Of a stretch of 64,000 nucleotides of DNA, positions 53,447 to 62,576 are shown piece by piece. The notes beneath the pieces were generated by a model. That model searched no databases. It was not told the origin of the DNA and saw only the letters and a program-made list of their open reading frames with translations. A program made the position numbers and the translations under genes. Origin of the DNA: Thalassovita sp. (GTDB taxonomy: Bacteria > Pseudomonadota > Alphaproteobacteria > Rhodobacterales > Rhodobacteraceae); contig JARGPB010000002.1 in assembly GCA_029212905.1 (NCBI GenBank), forward strand, positions 1 to 64,000, in the 5' to 3' direction. Each line of letters opens with the position of its first letter. The first letter of the stretch is position 1.

Positions 53447-53935
53447 ATGATGCAAGAATTCGACACCTCCAAACTGACCCGGCTAAGCGCCCCGATGCGC
53501 GGCAGTCAGGAAGTCACCCAATCCACCATGAAATTCTTTGGTATCGTGTTGGGGATGGCCTCTTTGGGGTTGTGGCTGGTGCCGGGGGCCACGCTGGACG
53601 GTGCAGAGATGCTGGTGCGCTTGGTCTTGTCCTTTCTGTTCCTGGGGATTGCCGTGGGTCTGTGGGGGGCTGGTGGCAATCGGTTCGATGAAGAGTTTCA
53701 TCTGGATGTGGAAAACTATCAGTTGAAACATATCCTTAGAGGGAGGGACGGGATCGCGCGCATCCAGGGCCGATACGGTTTTGACGAGATGGAAGAGATC
53801 AGCCTGAAGGGCGGCATCCTGATGGCGCGGCTCAGCGGAGGCCGCGAAGTGCTGCGCGTGGCTGTGGGCAATCATCTGGACCCGAATGTCATGGACAAGC
53901 TGGCCATGATGCGCAGATCCTCGGTAGCGGCATAG
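53447..53935 (+). CDS. Hypothetical membrane protein
   Basis: A 162-residue protein with two adjacent transmembrane helices (about residues 28-46 and 54-74) and a C-terminal cytoplasmic domain of about 85 residues (FDEEFHLDVENYQLKHILRG, MEEISLKGGILMARL) that looks like a small beta-rich fold. I do not recognise a family. Two adjacent ATGs (53447 and 53450) follow GACGAGGG. It lies upstream of the YceI gene with 115 bases between. Confidence 0.75.
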   Translation: MMQEFDTSKLTRLSAPMRGSQEVTQSTMKFFGIVLGMASLGLWLVPGATLDGAEMLVRLVLSFLFLGIAVGLWGAGGNRFDEEFHLDVENYQLKHILRGRDGIARIQGRYGFDEMEEISLKGGILMARLSGGREVLRVAVGNHLDPNVMDKLAMMRRSSVAA

Positions 53936-54050
53936 GCCCGACTGTTCGAATTCAAACAGACCCTGTGGGTTCATGTGGTATTGCAAGACCGAGACAGCGC
54001 ATCAATTTTGGCGCTATCTTCGATACATGTAACGAACAGGAGTTCCCCTC

Positions 54051-54632
54051 ATGAAGACCACTCTTTTCACGGCCGCTCTGGCTGCAACGATCCTTGGCGC
54101 TGGTATGGCGTCGGCCGAAGCCGAAAAATACGTTCTGGATTCCAGCCACAGCCAGATCGTGTTTTCCTATAACCACCTTGGGTATTCGACAACATACGGC
54201 GTGTTTTCGGGCTTCGAAGGCGAAATCATGTTCGATCAGGAACAGCCTGCTGCGTCCTCGGTCACGGTTTCCTTTCCGGTGAAAACCATGCTGACCGGTT
54301 GGGAAGAGCGGTTCGCACATTTCATGTCGCCTGACTTCTTTGATGCGGCTGACGACGAAACGGTCAGCTTTGTGTCCACCGGAATCGATGTGACCGGCGA
54401 GACCACCGCCAAGATCACTGGCGATCTGACCCTGAACGGTGTGACCAAATCGGTCGTTCTGGACGCGGTTCTGAACCAAAAAGGCGATCACCCGATGGCC
54501 GGGAAACCCTGGGCGGGCTTCGATGCCACCACCACGCTGGTGCGTTCTGACTATGGCCTGGGCAAATTCGCCCCTTATGTCAGTGACGAAGTCGCCGTGA
54601 CCATCTCGGTTGAGGCGATGAAAGCTGAATAA
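54051..54632 (+). CDS. YceI-family periplasmic protein
   Basis: A 193-residue protein with a signal peptide (MKTTLFTAALAATILGAGMASA) and a lipocalin-like YceI domain (VLDSSHSQIVFSYNHLGYST, ITGDLTLNGVTKSVVLD). YceI proteins bind polyisoprenoid chains; the cellular role is unsettled. The start has AGGAG upstream. A second YceI domain is fused to the b561 protein encoded on the opposite strand just downstream. Confidence 0.9.
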   Translation: MKTTLFTAALAATILGAGMASAEAEKYVLDSSHSQIVFSYNHLGYSTTYGVFSGFEGEIMFDQEQPAASSVTVSFPVKTMLTGWEERFAHFMSPDFFDAADDETVSFVSTGIDVTGETTAKITGDLTLNGVTKSVVLDAVLNQKGDHPMAGKPWAGFDATTTLVRSDYGLGKFAPYVSDEVAVTISVEAMKAE

Positions 54633-54652
54633 GCTTTCTGCGTAAGATACGG

Positions 54653-54682
54653 AAAAGCCGCCGGGAAACCGGCGGCTTTTTT
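54653..54682. terminator. Terminator between yceI and the b561-YceI gene
   Basis: A 12-bp stem, AAAAGCCGCCGG/CCGGCGGCTTTT, with a GAAA loop and a six-base T run. The A run on the other side may let it stop the converging gene too. Confidence 0.9.
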
Positions 54683-54709
54683 CGTTACGGTAGAGGGATG
54701 TAGCTGTGA

Positions 54710-55918
54710 TCAGCCTTTGGCTGCGACCAGATCAAAGGAAATCTCGACCTCGAAGGCCAGCGTCCCTTCGTCCTTCATGCCCGCGCCGACACCGAAATCC
54801 AGCCGGTTGGTCCGTGTCGTCCCCGAGGCGGTGGCCTGCGCCCCATCCAGAGACAGCGCAAAGGGCAGGGACAAAGGCATCGTCTGATCCTTGATCGTCA
54901 GCGTGCCCTGGGCAACAAACCCAGCACCGTCCCGAAGAATATCAGCGGTGAACACTGCGGTCGGAAAGGCGGTGGCGTCAAAATAATCCGGTCCCATCGC
55001 CTGTTGCGCGACCGTTCCCAGCGTCAATGACGGGATCGAGACGGTCACTGTGATCTCGCCGTTTTTCTCTTGTGTGGGATTGTCGGCAAAGCTGATTTGC
55101 GCGGTCCAGTCGCTGAACTGACCTTCGACGCGGTTGCCCATTTGGGTGATGGCGATTCCCAGGCTCCCGTCCGATACCTGCCAGTCGCTGGCAACCTGTT
55201 GCAGGGCTGGGGGTGTTGCGGGGGCTTCGGATTTGAACAGCCCGCCCGAGATGGCGCCGACCGGCACCAGCACCCAGACCACCAGAGCCGCCAACAATGG
55301 CAGAGCGACCGAACCATGTGTGCCCTTGCCCGCAGCTGTGCCCCGAGTCATGCGCGACAGGGTGCTGTCCCGGTCGATCAGGTGGTGTTTCAGCGCGCCC
55401 GCGATGTGCAGGCCCAACGAAATGATCAGAATCCAGACAGCAATCATGTGCAGCACGCCAAATATCTGGGCGACCCCGGCGTCTTTGGGCACAAAGGGCA
55501 GTGACTGACCAATCCCCCAGATCGGTGCGAACCCTGTGGTCGCCGCGTGGTGAACCCAGCCGGTCAGTGGCACCAGAACCAATGCGAAATACAGCGCAAA
55601 GTGGATTACCTCGGCCAGAAAGGTCTCGGCCTTGCGGTCGGGGTGCAGCGGGGTGGGCTTGGTCTGTGTCAACATCCAGATCAGCCTCAGCAGCGCTGTC
55701 ACAAAGGCCAGAACGCCCAGCGTTTTATGTAGCGAAAACAAAAAGGTGACCTGAGCCAGATCGGCTGGGGTTGGGGTGGCGCCGGGCGCGTTGATGGCAT
55801 GAGAGGCGTTTTCGGCCACAAAGCCCAGCGGGATCATGGTCAGGATCAGGGCCGCTGTTAGCCAATGCAGGGCACGAGCAAGAAGGCCATAGGTCTGTGT
55901 GGTATTTGAAAGGCTCAT
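54710..55918 (-). CDS. Cytochrome b561 - YceI fusion protein
   Basis: A 402-residue membrane protein. Residues about 1-190 form a four-helix b561 domain with candidate heme-ligand His in RALHWLTAALIL, SLHKTLGVLAFVT, VIHFALYFALVLVP and VLHMIAVWILIIS. A short segment and one more helix (about 215-235) link it to a periplasmic YceI domain (about 250-402; FGVGAGMKDEGTLAFEVEIS). It may pass electrons between quinol and a YceI-bound isoprenoid, but this is inference. ATG at 55918 gives MSLSNTTQTYGLLARALHW. Confidence 0.87.
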   Translation of the reverse strand: MSLSNTTQTYGLLARALHWLTAALILTMIPLGFVAENASHAINAPGATPTPADLAQVTFLFSLHKTLGVLAFVTALLRLIWMLTQTKPTPLHPDRKAETFLAEVIHFALYFALVLVPLTGWVHHAATTGFAPIWGIGQSLPFVPKDAGVAQIFGVLHMIAVWILIISLGLHIAGALKHHLIDRDSTLSRMTRGTAAGKGTHGSVALPLLAALVVWVLVPVGAISGGLFKSEAPATPPALQQVASDWQVSDGSLGIAITQMGNRVEGQFSDWTAQISFADNPTQEKNGEITVTVSIPSLTLGTVAQQAMGPDYFDATAFPTAVFTADILRDGAGFVAQGTLTIKDQTMPLSLPFALSLDGAQATASGTTRTNRLDFGVGAGMKDEGTLAFEVEISFDLVAAKG

Positions 55919-56096
55919 AAAAGGTCTCTTAACATAGGGGTCACCTAAAACTAGCGTCCAAGCACTGTGACGAAAATCTGCGTGGCCGCACAGGGGGTCT
56001 GCGTTCACGGTCAGATTAGAGACATGGGCTGTTTTACTTGTGGTCAACCCGCTGGGCGGCTACATCAACCAAAACGGAAATGGGACGAGGACGACC

Positions 56097-57032
56097 ATGA
56101 CAACAGCATTCGTTTTCCCTGGTCAAGGGGCACAAACCATCGGAATGGGCAAGGCAATAGCCGAGGCCTACCCCGCAGCCAAAGCGGTTTTCGATGAGGT
56201 GGACGACGCCCTGGGCGAGAAACTCAGCGCGCTGATCTGGGAGGGCGAGCAAGATCAGCTGACCCTGACCCAAAACGCACAACCGGCGCTGATGGCGACC
56301 TCGCTGGCTGCGTTCCGCGCGCTGGAATCCGAGGGCATGGTGCTGACAGACACGGCCGCCTATGTCGCGGGGCACTCTTTGGGGGAGTATTCGGCGCTGG
56401 CCGCGGCTGGTGCATTGAGCATCTCGGACGCGGCGCGTTTGCTGCGTATTCGTGGCAAAGCAATGCAGGACGCCGTGCCGGTCGGCGTTGGCGCCATGGC
56501 GGCGCTTTTGGGGCTGGATTTCGCGACGGCTCAGAATGTTGCAGCGGCAGCGGCCGAAGGCGACGTTTGCCAAGCGGCGAATGACAACGATCCCGGACAG
56601 GTTGTCGTGTCGGGCCACAAGGACGCTGTCGAACGCGCGGTGACCTTGGCCAAGGAAAAAGGCGCCAAACGCGCGGTGTTGCTGCCGGTTAGCGCGCCTT
56701 TTCATTGCGAACTGATGGCCCCCGCCGCCGAGGTCATGGCGCAGGCGTTGAATAAGGTGGACATCAACTGTCCCGCCGTGCCGCTGATTGCCAATGTTGT
56801 GGCCGAAGCAATCACCGATCCCGCAACGATCCGCTCGTTGCTGGTGGATCAGGTGACGGGCTCGGTTCGGTGGCGCGAAAGCGTGATGTACATGGCTGAA
56901 AATGGTGTGACGGACGTGTGGGAAATCGGCGCAGGCAAAGCCCTGTCGGGAATGATCCGCCGGATTGACCGTTCGATCAGCTGCAAGGCCGTGGGCACGC
57001 CCGACGACGTCAAAGCCGCAGTTTCCGTCTAA
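56097..57032 (+). CDS. fabD: Malonyl-CoA:ACP transacylase
   Basis: Loads malonyl groups on ACP for fatty-acid synthesis. The 311-residue protein has FVFPGQGAQ at the N-terminus, the nucleophile in GHSLGEYSALAAAG (Ser about 92) and the His in SAPFHCELM (about 200). I chose ATG at 56097 with GACGAGGA upstream. First gene of the fab cluster. Confidence 0.95.
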   Translation: MTTAFVFPGQGAQTIGMGKAIAEAYPAAKAVFDEVDDALGEKLSALIWEGEQDQLTLTQNAQPALMATSLAAFRALESEGMVLTDTAAYVAGHSLGEYSALAAAGALSISDAARLLRIRGKAMQDAVPVGVGAMAALLGLDFATAQNVAAAAAEGDVCQAANDNDPGQVVVSGHKDAVERAVTLAKEKGAKRAVLLPVSAPFHCELMAPAAEVMAQALNKVDINCPAVPLIANVVAEAITDPATIRSLLVDQVTGSVRWRESVMYMAENGVTDVWEIGAGKALSGMIRRIDRSISCKAVGTPDDVKAAVSV

Positions 57033-57106
57033 ACCGATACGCACATAGGAACATTTCTGGCAAAGCTCTGGAAACCAGAGTTGCACCAGGAAGAAAGGAA
57101 AATCAC

Positions 57107-57844
57107 ATGTTTGATCTGACTGGGAAATCTGCCCTGATCACAGGGGCTTCGGGTGGTATTGGGGGCGCGATCGCCAAGGCGCTGCACGGGGCAGGCGCCA
57201 CCGTGGGTCTGAGTGGCACACGGGTTGAGCCGCTCGAGGCGCTGGCGGCCGAGCTGGGCGAGCGCGTGCACGTTCTGCCGTGCAACCTGTCCGATGCCGA
57301 GGCCGTAGATGCGCTCCCCAAGCAGGCGATTGCCGCGATGGGATCCGTGGATATTCTGGTGAACAACGCCGGGATCACCCGTGACCAGATTTTCATGCGG
57401 ATGTCAGACGAAGAATGGCAGTCGGTCATCGACGTCAATCTGACCGCAACCATGCGCCTGTGCCGGGGCGTCATGCGCCCCATGATGAAATCGCGTTGGG
57501 GCCGGATCGTGAATATCAGCTCGATCGTGGGGGCCACGGGCAATCCCGGTCAGGTCAACTATGCCGCGTCCAAGGCCGGCATGGTCGGGATGACGAAATC
57601 CATCGCTTATGAGGTCGCCAGCCGGGGCATCACCGCCAACGCTGTCGCGCCTGGCTTTATCGCCACGGCGATGACCGAGAAGCTGACGGACGATCAGAAA
57701 GCCGCGATCAACACAAAGATCCCCGCCGCGCGCATGGGCACCCCAGAAGAGATCGCCGCGGCCGTGCTGTACCTGTCCAGCCCCGAGGCGGGATATGTGA
57801 CGGGTGCTACCTTGCATGTGAACGGCGGCATGGCAATGTTGTGA
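57107..57844 (+). CDS. fabG: 3-oxoacyl-[ACP] reductase
   Basis: NADPH-dependent reductase of the elongation cycle. The 245 residues carry the SDR nucleotide motif GASGGIGGAIA, NNAG, and the catalytic Ser-Tyr-Lys in NISSIVGATGNPGQVNYAAS followed by Lys (Ser about 138, Tyr about 151, Lys about 155). It is 74 bases after fabD. A 272-base gap to acpP follows with only short palindromes. Confidence 0.96.
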   Translation: MFDLTGKSALITGASGGIGGAIAKALHGAGATVGLSGTRVEPLEALAAELGERVHVLPCNLSDAEAVDALPKQAIAAMGSVDILVNNAGITRDQIFMRMSDEEWQSVIDVNLTATMRLCRGVMRPMMKSRWGRIVNISSIVGATGNPGQVNYAASKAGMVGMTKSIAYEVASRGITANAVAPGFIATAMTEKLTDDQKAAINTKIPAARMGTPEEIAAAVLYLSSPEAGYVTGATLHVNGGMAML

Positions 57845-58116
57845 TTCTGTCCCTTCGGGGATGGCTGGCGTCCGTTCACACAGATCGGACGTCATTTATT
57901 TGCCCAGCACCTGGATGCAAGGCGCGAAAGCATTTGCCTCATGCGCCCCATGTGTTATAGGCCACGCAGATTTTCCGGGGGGCACGCTGCACTGCCGGAC
58001 ATCCCGCTTGCGGGAAGACGAGCCGCCCGCTAAACCGGGCACAATACAGAAGCCATCCCCGCGGGCGACGGCGGAGAACCGGGCGAACAGCCCAATAAAG
58101 TTATGAGGACTTTGAC

Positions 58117-58350
58117 ATGAGCGATATCGCAGACCGCGTGAAGAAGATCGTTGTTGAGCACCTGGGTGTGGAAGAAGACAAAGTGACCGAGAATGCCTCG
58201 TTCATCGACGACCTGGGCGCGGACAGCCTGGACACCGTTGAGCTGGTTATGGCCTTCGAAGAGGAATTCGGCATCGAAATCCCCGACGACGCAGCTGAAA
58301 CCATTCAGACTTTCGGCGACGCGGTGAAGTTCATCACCGAAGCCTCCTAA
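58117..58350 (+). CDS. acpP: Acyl carrier protein
   Basis: Acidic 77-residue carrier. The phosphopantetheine site is the Ser in GADSLDTVELVMAFEEEF (about residue 37). ATG at 58117 follows ATGAGGA. The long leader and the following terminator suggest that it is transcribed strongly and largely on its own. Confidence 0.97.
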   Translation: MSDIADRVKKIVVEHLGVEEDKVTENASFIDDLGADSLDTVELVMAFEEEFGIEIPDDAAETIQTFGDAVKFITEAS

Positions 58351-58369
58351 GTTACGCGGCTTTGCCGCT

Positions 58370-58404
58370 AAGGGCCCCTGTCGGAAACGGCGGGGGCCTT
58401 TTTA
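58370..58404 (+). terminator. Terminator of acpP
   Basis: AAGGGCCCC pairs with GGGGCCTT, extended by CG/CG pairs to a GAAA loop, followed by TTTTTAC. It is 19 bases after the stop. The 263 bases up to fabF hold a GCCCCTG-CA-CAGGGGC palindrome (58509-58524) but no gene. Confidence 0.8.
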
Positions 58405-58667
58405 CATCTACGTCAAGCGGCGTTCTGATTCGCCCTATCCGCGCCCTGCGCGATGGACTCGCGTTAGGCGGGTGTGTGGGCAGCGTGACGCTAGGGCATT
58501 GTGCCTGAGCCCCTGCACAGGGGCATGGTTCGCGCGGGGCGGTACGACGTCCCGTTAGCAAAGGCAATTCCGCGCCGTGCGGGCCGTCCGGTGGCCTCCT
58601 GCTCTTGCCCATGGGGGTAAATGCAGGGTATGAGCGGATAAAGACTGCTGAGGAAGGGCATATCACT

Positions 58668-59927
58668 ATGCGTCGTGTCGTTGTTACTGGGCTTGGAATG
58701 ATCACTCCGCTGGCATGTGGGGTCGAGGAAACCTGGAGCCGTTTGCTGGCCGGTGAATCCGGTGCGGGGACAATCACTCGGTTTGATGCCAGCAATCTGG
58801 GCACGAATTACGCCTGCGAGCTGCCGATGGGCGATGGATCCGACGGAACCTTCAATCCCGACGATTGGATGGAACCCAAAGAGCGCCGCAAGGTCGATGA
58901 TTTCATCCTCTATGGCTATGCCGCTGCAATTCAGGCCGCCGAAGACGCGGGCTGGATGCCCGAAGACGAAGAGAGCCGCCTGCGCACAGGCGTGATGATC
59001 GGTTCGGGGATTGGTGGGCTGCAATCCATCGAAAAGGGTGCGATCACCCTACAGGAAAAAGGGCCGCGCCGGATTTCGCCGTTCTTTATTCCGGGGGCGC
59101 TGATCAACCTGATCTCGGGTCAGGTGAGCATCAAATACGGTTTCAAAGGCCCGAACCACGCCGTTGTGACGGCGTGTTCTACAGGCGCCCACGCCATTGG
59201 CGATGCGGCCCGGCTGATTCAGTGGGGCGACGCGGATGTGATGCTGGCGGGCGGCGCCGAAGCGGCGATCACCCCGCTGGGCATCGCGGGCTTCAACGCC
59301 TGTAAGGCCCTGTCAACAAAGCGCTCTGACGATCCCAAGGCGGCCAGCCGCCCCTATGATGCGGACCGCGACGGTTTTGTCATGGGCGAGGGCGCGGGCG
59401 TTGTCGTGCTGGAAGAATACGAACACGCCAAGGCGCGTGGCGCCAAGATTTATGCCGAGGTTCTGGGCTATGGCCTGTCGGGCGACGCCTATCACATCAC
59501 GGCCCCGGCCGAGGACGGCGACGGCGGGTTCCGGTCCATGACGGCGGCGCTGACCCGCGCAGGCATCACGCCGGACCAGGTGGATTACATCAACGCGCAT
59601 GGCACCTCGACCATGGCGGACGTGATCGAGCTGGGCGCGGTTGAACGCATGCTGGGGGACGCGGCCAAGACGGTTACCATGTCCTCGACCAAGTCGGCCA
59701 CCGGGCACCTGTTGGGGGCGGCTGGCGCGATCGAGGCGATCTTCTCGATCCTGGCGATCCGCGATCAGGTGGCACCGCCCACGATCAACCTGGAAAACCC
59801 GGCGGTCGAAACGCCGATTGATCTGGCTCCGAACGTCAAGCGCGAGCGGGACATCAATATCGCCCTGTCCAACAGCTTTGGGTTTGGCGGCACCAACGCA
59901 AGCGTTCTGTTTGGCAAAGTGAGCTAA
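58668..59927 (+). CDS. fabF: Beta-ketoacyl-ACP synthase II
   Basis: Condensing enzyme of fatty-acid elongation; 419 residues. Active-site Cys in TACSTGAHAIGDA and the two His in NAHGTSTMADVIE and SATGHLLGAAGA complete the Cys-His-His triad. ATG at 58668 follows GAGGAAGGG; an earlier in-frame ATG at 58605 is less likely. Four bases separate it from mltG. Confidence 0.96.
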   Translation: MRRVVVTGLGMITPLACGVEETWSRLLAGESGAGTITRFDASNLGTNYACELPMGDGSDGTFNPDDWMEPKERRKVDDFILYGYAAAIQAAEDAGWMPEDEESRLRTGVMIGSGIGGLQSIEKGAITLQEKGPRRISPFFIPGALINLISGQVSIKYGFKGPNHAVVTACSTGAHAIGDAARLIQWGDADVMLAGGAEAAITPLGIAGFNACKALSTKRSDDPKAASRPYDADRDGFVMGEGAGVVVLEEYEHAKARGAKIYAEVLGYGLSGDAYHITAPAEDGDGGFRSMTAALTRAGITPDQVDYINAHGTSTMADVIELGAVERMLGDAAKTVTMSSTKSATGHLLGAAGAIEAIFSILAIRDQVAPPTINLENPAVETPIDLAPNVKRERDINIALSNSFGFGGTNASVLFGKVS

Positions 59928-59931
59928 AGCT

Positions 59932-61083
59932 ATGTGGCGAGCCATCGCGTCCAACGCGCTGACGATCCTGATCGTGGCGCTGTTCCTTTTGGGCGGCGTC
60001 ATCATCTGGGGGCAACGAGAGTACCAGGAAGCCGGGCCATTGTCCGATGCGATCTGCCTACGTGTCGAGAGCGGCTCGAACTTTAAGACTGTTAGCCAAG
60101 TCCTTGAGCAAAAAGGCGCAATTTCCAGTGGTGCGATCTTGCGACTGGGGGCGGATTACACGGAAAAAGCCGACAAACTCAAGGCCGGCAGCTTCTTGGT
60201 TCCGCAGGGTGCCTCGATGGAAGAGATCGTCGATATTGTCACGCGCGGCGGTGCCAGCACCTGCGGCACCGAAGTGGTGTACCGGGTGGGCGTGACGCGG
60301 TCAGCGATTGTCGTGCGCGAACTGGACCCGGCCACGAACCGGTATGTCGAGGTCACGGCTTTCAACCCCGCCGAAGACGAAGCGCCGACCGAGTTTACCA
60401 AGGTGCGCGGCGAGGCCGACACACGCTATCGCATCGCGGTTGCCGAAGGCGTGACCAGCTGGCAAGTGGTGGATGCTCTGAGCCGGATTGACCTGCTGGA
60501 AGGCGAGGCCACAGTCCCCGCCGAAGGCACTCTGTTCCCTGACAGCTATGAGGTGCGGGCTGGGGACACCCGGACGTCTGTCATCGAAAGAATGCTGGAA
60601 AAACAAGAGATTATCCTGGAAGAAGCCTGGAAGAATCGTGTCGACGGATTGCCTCTGAACAGCAAGGAAGAGGCGCTGATTCTGGCCTCGATCATCGAAA
60701 AGGAAACCGGCGTCGCCGAAGAACGGCGCACTGTCGCCAGCGTGTTCATCAACCGCCTGGAACGCGGTATGCGCCTGCAAACGGACCCGACCGTGATTTA
60801 CGGCGTGACCAAAGGCCAGGGCGTGCTGGGGCGCGGGCTGCGTCAGAGTGAGCTTCGTCGCGAAACCCCTTGGAATACTTACATTATTCAGGGTCTTCCG
60901 CCGACGCCCATCGCCAACCCGGGCCGCGCCAGCATCGAGGCCGCGCTGGACCCCGCTAACACGAAATTCATCTTCTTTGTGGCGGATGGATCGGGCGGGC
61001 ACGCCTTTGCCGAAACGCTGGATCAGCACAATCGCAACGTCGCAAAATGGCGTCAGATCGAGGCGGAGCGCGCCAAGCAATAA
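59932..61083 (+). CDS. mltG: Endolytic murein transglycosylase MltG
   Basis: Cuts nascent glycan strands and sets their length. The 383-residue protein has an N-terminal helix (about 7-25) and a YceG domain with ILASIIEKETGVAEERRTVA (catalytic Glu about 249), RGMRLQTDPTVIYG and the C-terminal GLPPTPIANPG. Only four bases separate it from fabF, so they are likely cotranscribed. Confidence 0.94.
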   Translation: MWRAIASNALTILIVALFLLGGVIIWGQREYQEAGPLSDAICLRVESGSNFKTVSQVLEQKGAISSGAILRLGADYTEKADKLKAGSFLVPQGASMEEIVDIVTRGGASTCGTEVVYRVGVTRSAIVVRELDPATNRYVEVTAFNPAEDEAPTEFTKVRGEADTRYRIAVAEGVTSWQVVDALSRIDLLEGEATVPAEGTLFPDSYEVRAGDTRTSVIERMLEKQEIILEEAWKNRVDGLPLNSKEEALILASIIEKETGVAEERRTVASVFINRLERGMRLQTDPTVIYGVTKGQGVLGRGLRQSELRRETPWNTYIIQGLPPTPIANPGRASIEAALDPANTKFIFFVADGSGGHAFAETLDQHNRNVAKWRQIEAERAKQ

Positions 61084-61086
61084 TTC

Positions 61087-61129
61087 GGGCCTTTTGTACA
61101 ATTTGACCCACGGTTTGGTACAAATCCCC
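61087..61129. repeat. 43-bp intergenic repeat, copy B
   Basis: Second copy of the element at 5993-6035. It holds the inverted repeat TTTGTAC (61093-61099) / GTACAAA (61118-61124) and the perfect palindrome TTGTACAA. It starts three bases after the mltG stop and is followed by a terminator. Confidence 0.65.
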
Positions 61130-61141
61130 CAGTTTTTTTCG

Positions 61142-61178
61142 AAACGCCCCCCTGTCATTAGGGGGGCGTTTACTTTTT
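61142..61178 (+). terminator. Terminator of fabF-mltG
   Basis: A perfect 12-bp stem, AAACGCCCCCCT/AGGGGGGCGTTT, with a six-base loop and TTTTT two bases later. Confidence 0.88.
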
Positions 61179-61241
61179 CCGGCGTAGCCTTACCAGGTAT
61201 CAATGGAAAAGGAGCAGCAACTTGCGACGTCAGACATAACA

Positions 61242-61267
61242 AAGCCCGGCACGATGGCCGGGCTTTG
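61242..61267 (-). terminator. Terminator of the polyamine operon
   Basis: A perfect ten-base stem, AAAGCCCGGC/GCCGGGCTTT, with a six-base loop, 22 bases after the dehydrogenase stop in minus-strand sense. Confidence 0.8.
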
Positions 61268-61289
61268 AACTCAGAGCATTCGTCCGGAT

Positions 61290-62534
61290 CTAGGCGTTCC
61301 AGGCCATGTCTTTGCCACCCAGACCACCGATCTGCATACGCGTTGGCAGACCGATCTGGTCAAGAATGGTGAAGAAGGGTTTGGGGTCCATCTCTTCGAC
61401 GTTTTTCATGGTTTTGGCATCCCAGTCCCCAGAGGCGATCAGCATCGCTGCGGCGACGGGCGGCACGCCGGCGGTATAGGAAATACCCTGGCTTCCGACC
61501 TCGTTATAGGCGTCCTTGTGGTCCGCGACGTTATAGACAAAGACCTCGAAGTCCTGACCGTCCTTGGTGCCTTTGACCAGATCGCCGATGCAGGTCTTGC
61601 CGGTATAATTCGGCGCCAGGCTAGAGGGATCGGGCAGCACGGCCTTGACGAGCTTGAGCGGCACGACCTCTTGGCCCTCGGCGGTTTTCACGGGCTGTTC
61701 GGACAGCAGGCCAAGGTTTTGCAGGACGGTAAAGACGTTGATGTAGTGATCGCCAAAGCCCATCCAGAACCGAACGTCGGCCTGGGGATAATTGGTGGCC
61801 AGGCTGTGGACCTCGTCATGGCCGGACTGATAGGCGCGGCAGGTGCCGACGACGGGTAGGTCCCAATCGTGGCCGGTCTCGAACATCTTCTTCTCTTTCC
61901 ACTGGCCGTCTTCCCAATAATAGACGACGCCGGTGAATTCGCGGAAGTTGATCTCGGGGTCGAAATTGGTGGCGAAGTATTTGCCGTGCGAACCCGCGTT
62001 GATGTCAACGATGTCGATGGATTTTACCTCGTCCATCATATCGACGGCGAAACGGGCAAAGGCGTTGACGACGCCCGGATCAAACCCGGCGCCCAGAATG
62101 GCGGTGACACCCTTTTGGGCGCACAGATCGCGTTTTTTCCATTCGTAGTTGGCGTACCACGGCGGGGATTCGCAGATCTTGGTCGGGTCTTCGTGAATCG
62201 CGGTGTCGATATAGGCGGCGCCGGTGTCGATACAGGCGTCCAGCACGGTCATGTTCACAAAGGCGGAACCGACGTTAATCACGATCTGCGCGCCGGTCTG
62301 ACGGATCAGCGCGGCCACGGCGGGGGTGTCCATGGCATCCACCTGATGCGCGGCAAGAACGCCCTCGACCTTCATTGCGTCCTTTGCGCGGACGGACTCA
62401 AGGATCGCTTCGCATTTGGATAGCGTCCGGCTGGCGATATGGACCTCGCCCAGCACATCGTTGTTTTGTGCGCATTTATGCGCCACGACCTGAGCGACGC
62501 CACCGGCGCCGATGATGAGAACGTTCTTTTTCAA
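61290..62534 (-). CDS. Carboxy(nor)spermidine dehydrogenase (saccharopine dehydrogenase family)
   Basis: Condenses putrescine or diaminopropane with aspartate semialdehyde using NADPH, giving carboxyspermidine or carboxynorspermidine. It has 414 residues. The Rossmann motif is IGAGGVAQVVAHKCA (about residue 7), and GAGFDPGVVNAFARFAVD (about 153) is characteristic. The start is TTG at 62534 with a GGGGG ribosome site; no ATG in frame is nearby. It follows the decarboxylase gene by 42 bases. Confidence 0.88.
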   Translation of the reverse strand: MKKNVLIIGAGGVAQVVAHKCAQNNDVLGEVHIASRTLSKCEAILESVRAKDAMKVEGVLAAHQVDAMDTPAVAALIRQTGAQIVINVGSAFVNMTVLDACIDTGAAYIDTAIHEDPTKICESPPWYANYEWKKRDLCAQKGVTAILGAGFDPGVVNAFARFAVDMMDEVKSIDIVDINAGSHGKYFATNFDPEINFREFTGVVYYWEDGQWKEKKMFETGHDWDLPVVGTCRAYQSGHDEVHSLATNYPQADVRFWMGFGDHYINVFTVLQNLGLLSEQPVKTAEGQEVVPLKLVKAVLPDPSSLAPNYTGKTCIGDLVKGTKDGQDFEVFVYNVADHKDAYNEVGSQGISYTAGVPPVAAAMLIASGDWDAKTMKNVEEMDPKPFFTILDQIGLPTRMQIGGLGGKDMAWNA

Positions 62535-62576
62535 CGGTAAGGACCCCCTTTGGGTATCGTGGGTGGAATGGGGCGC

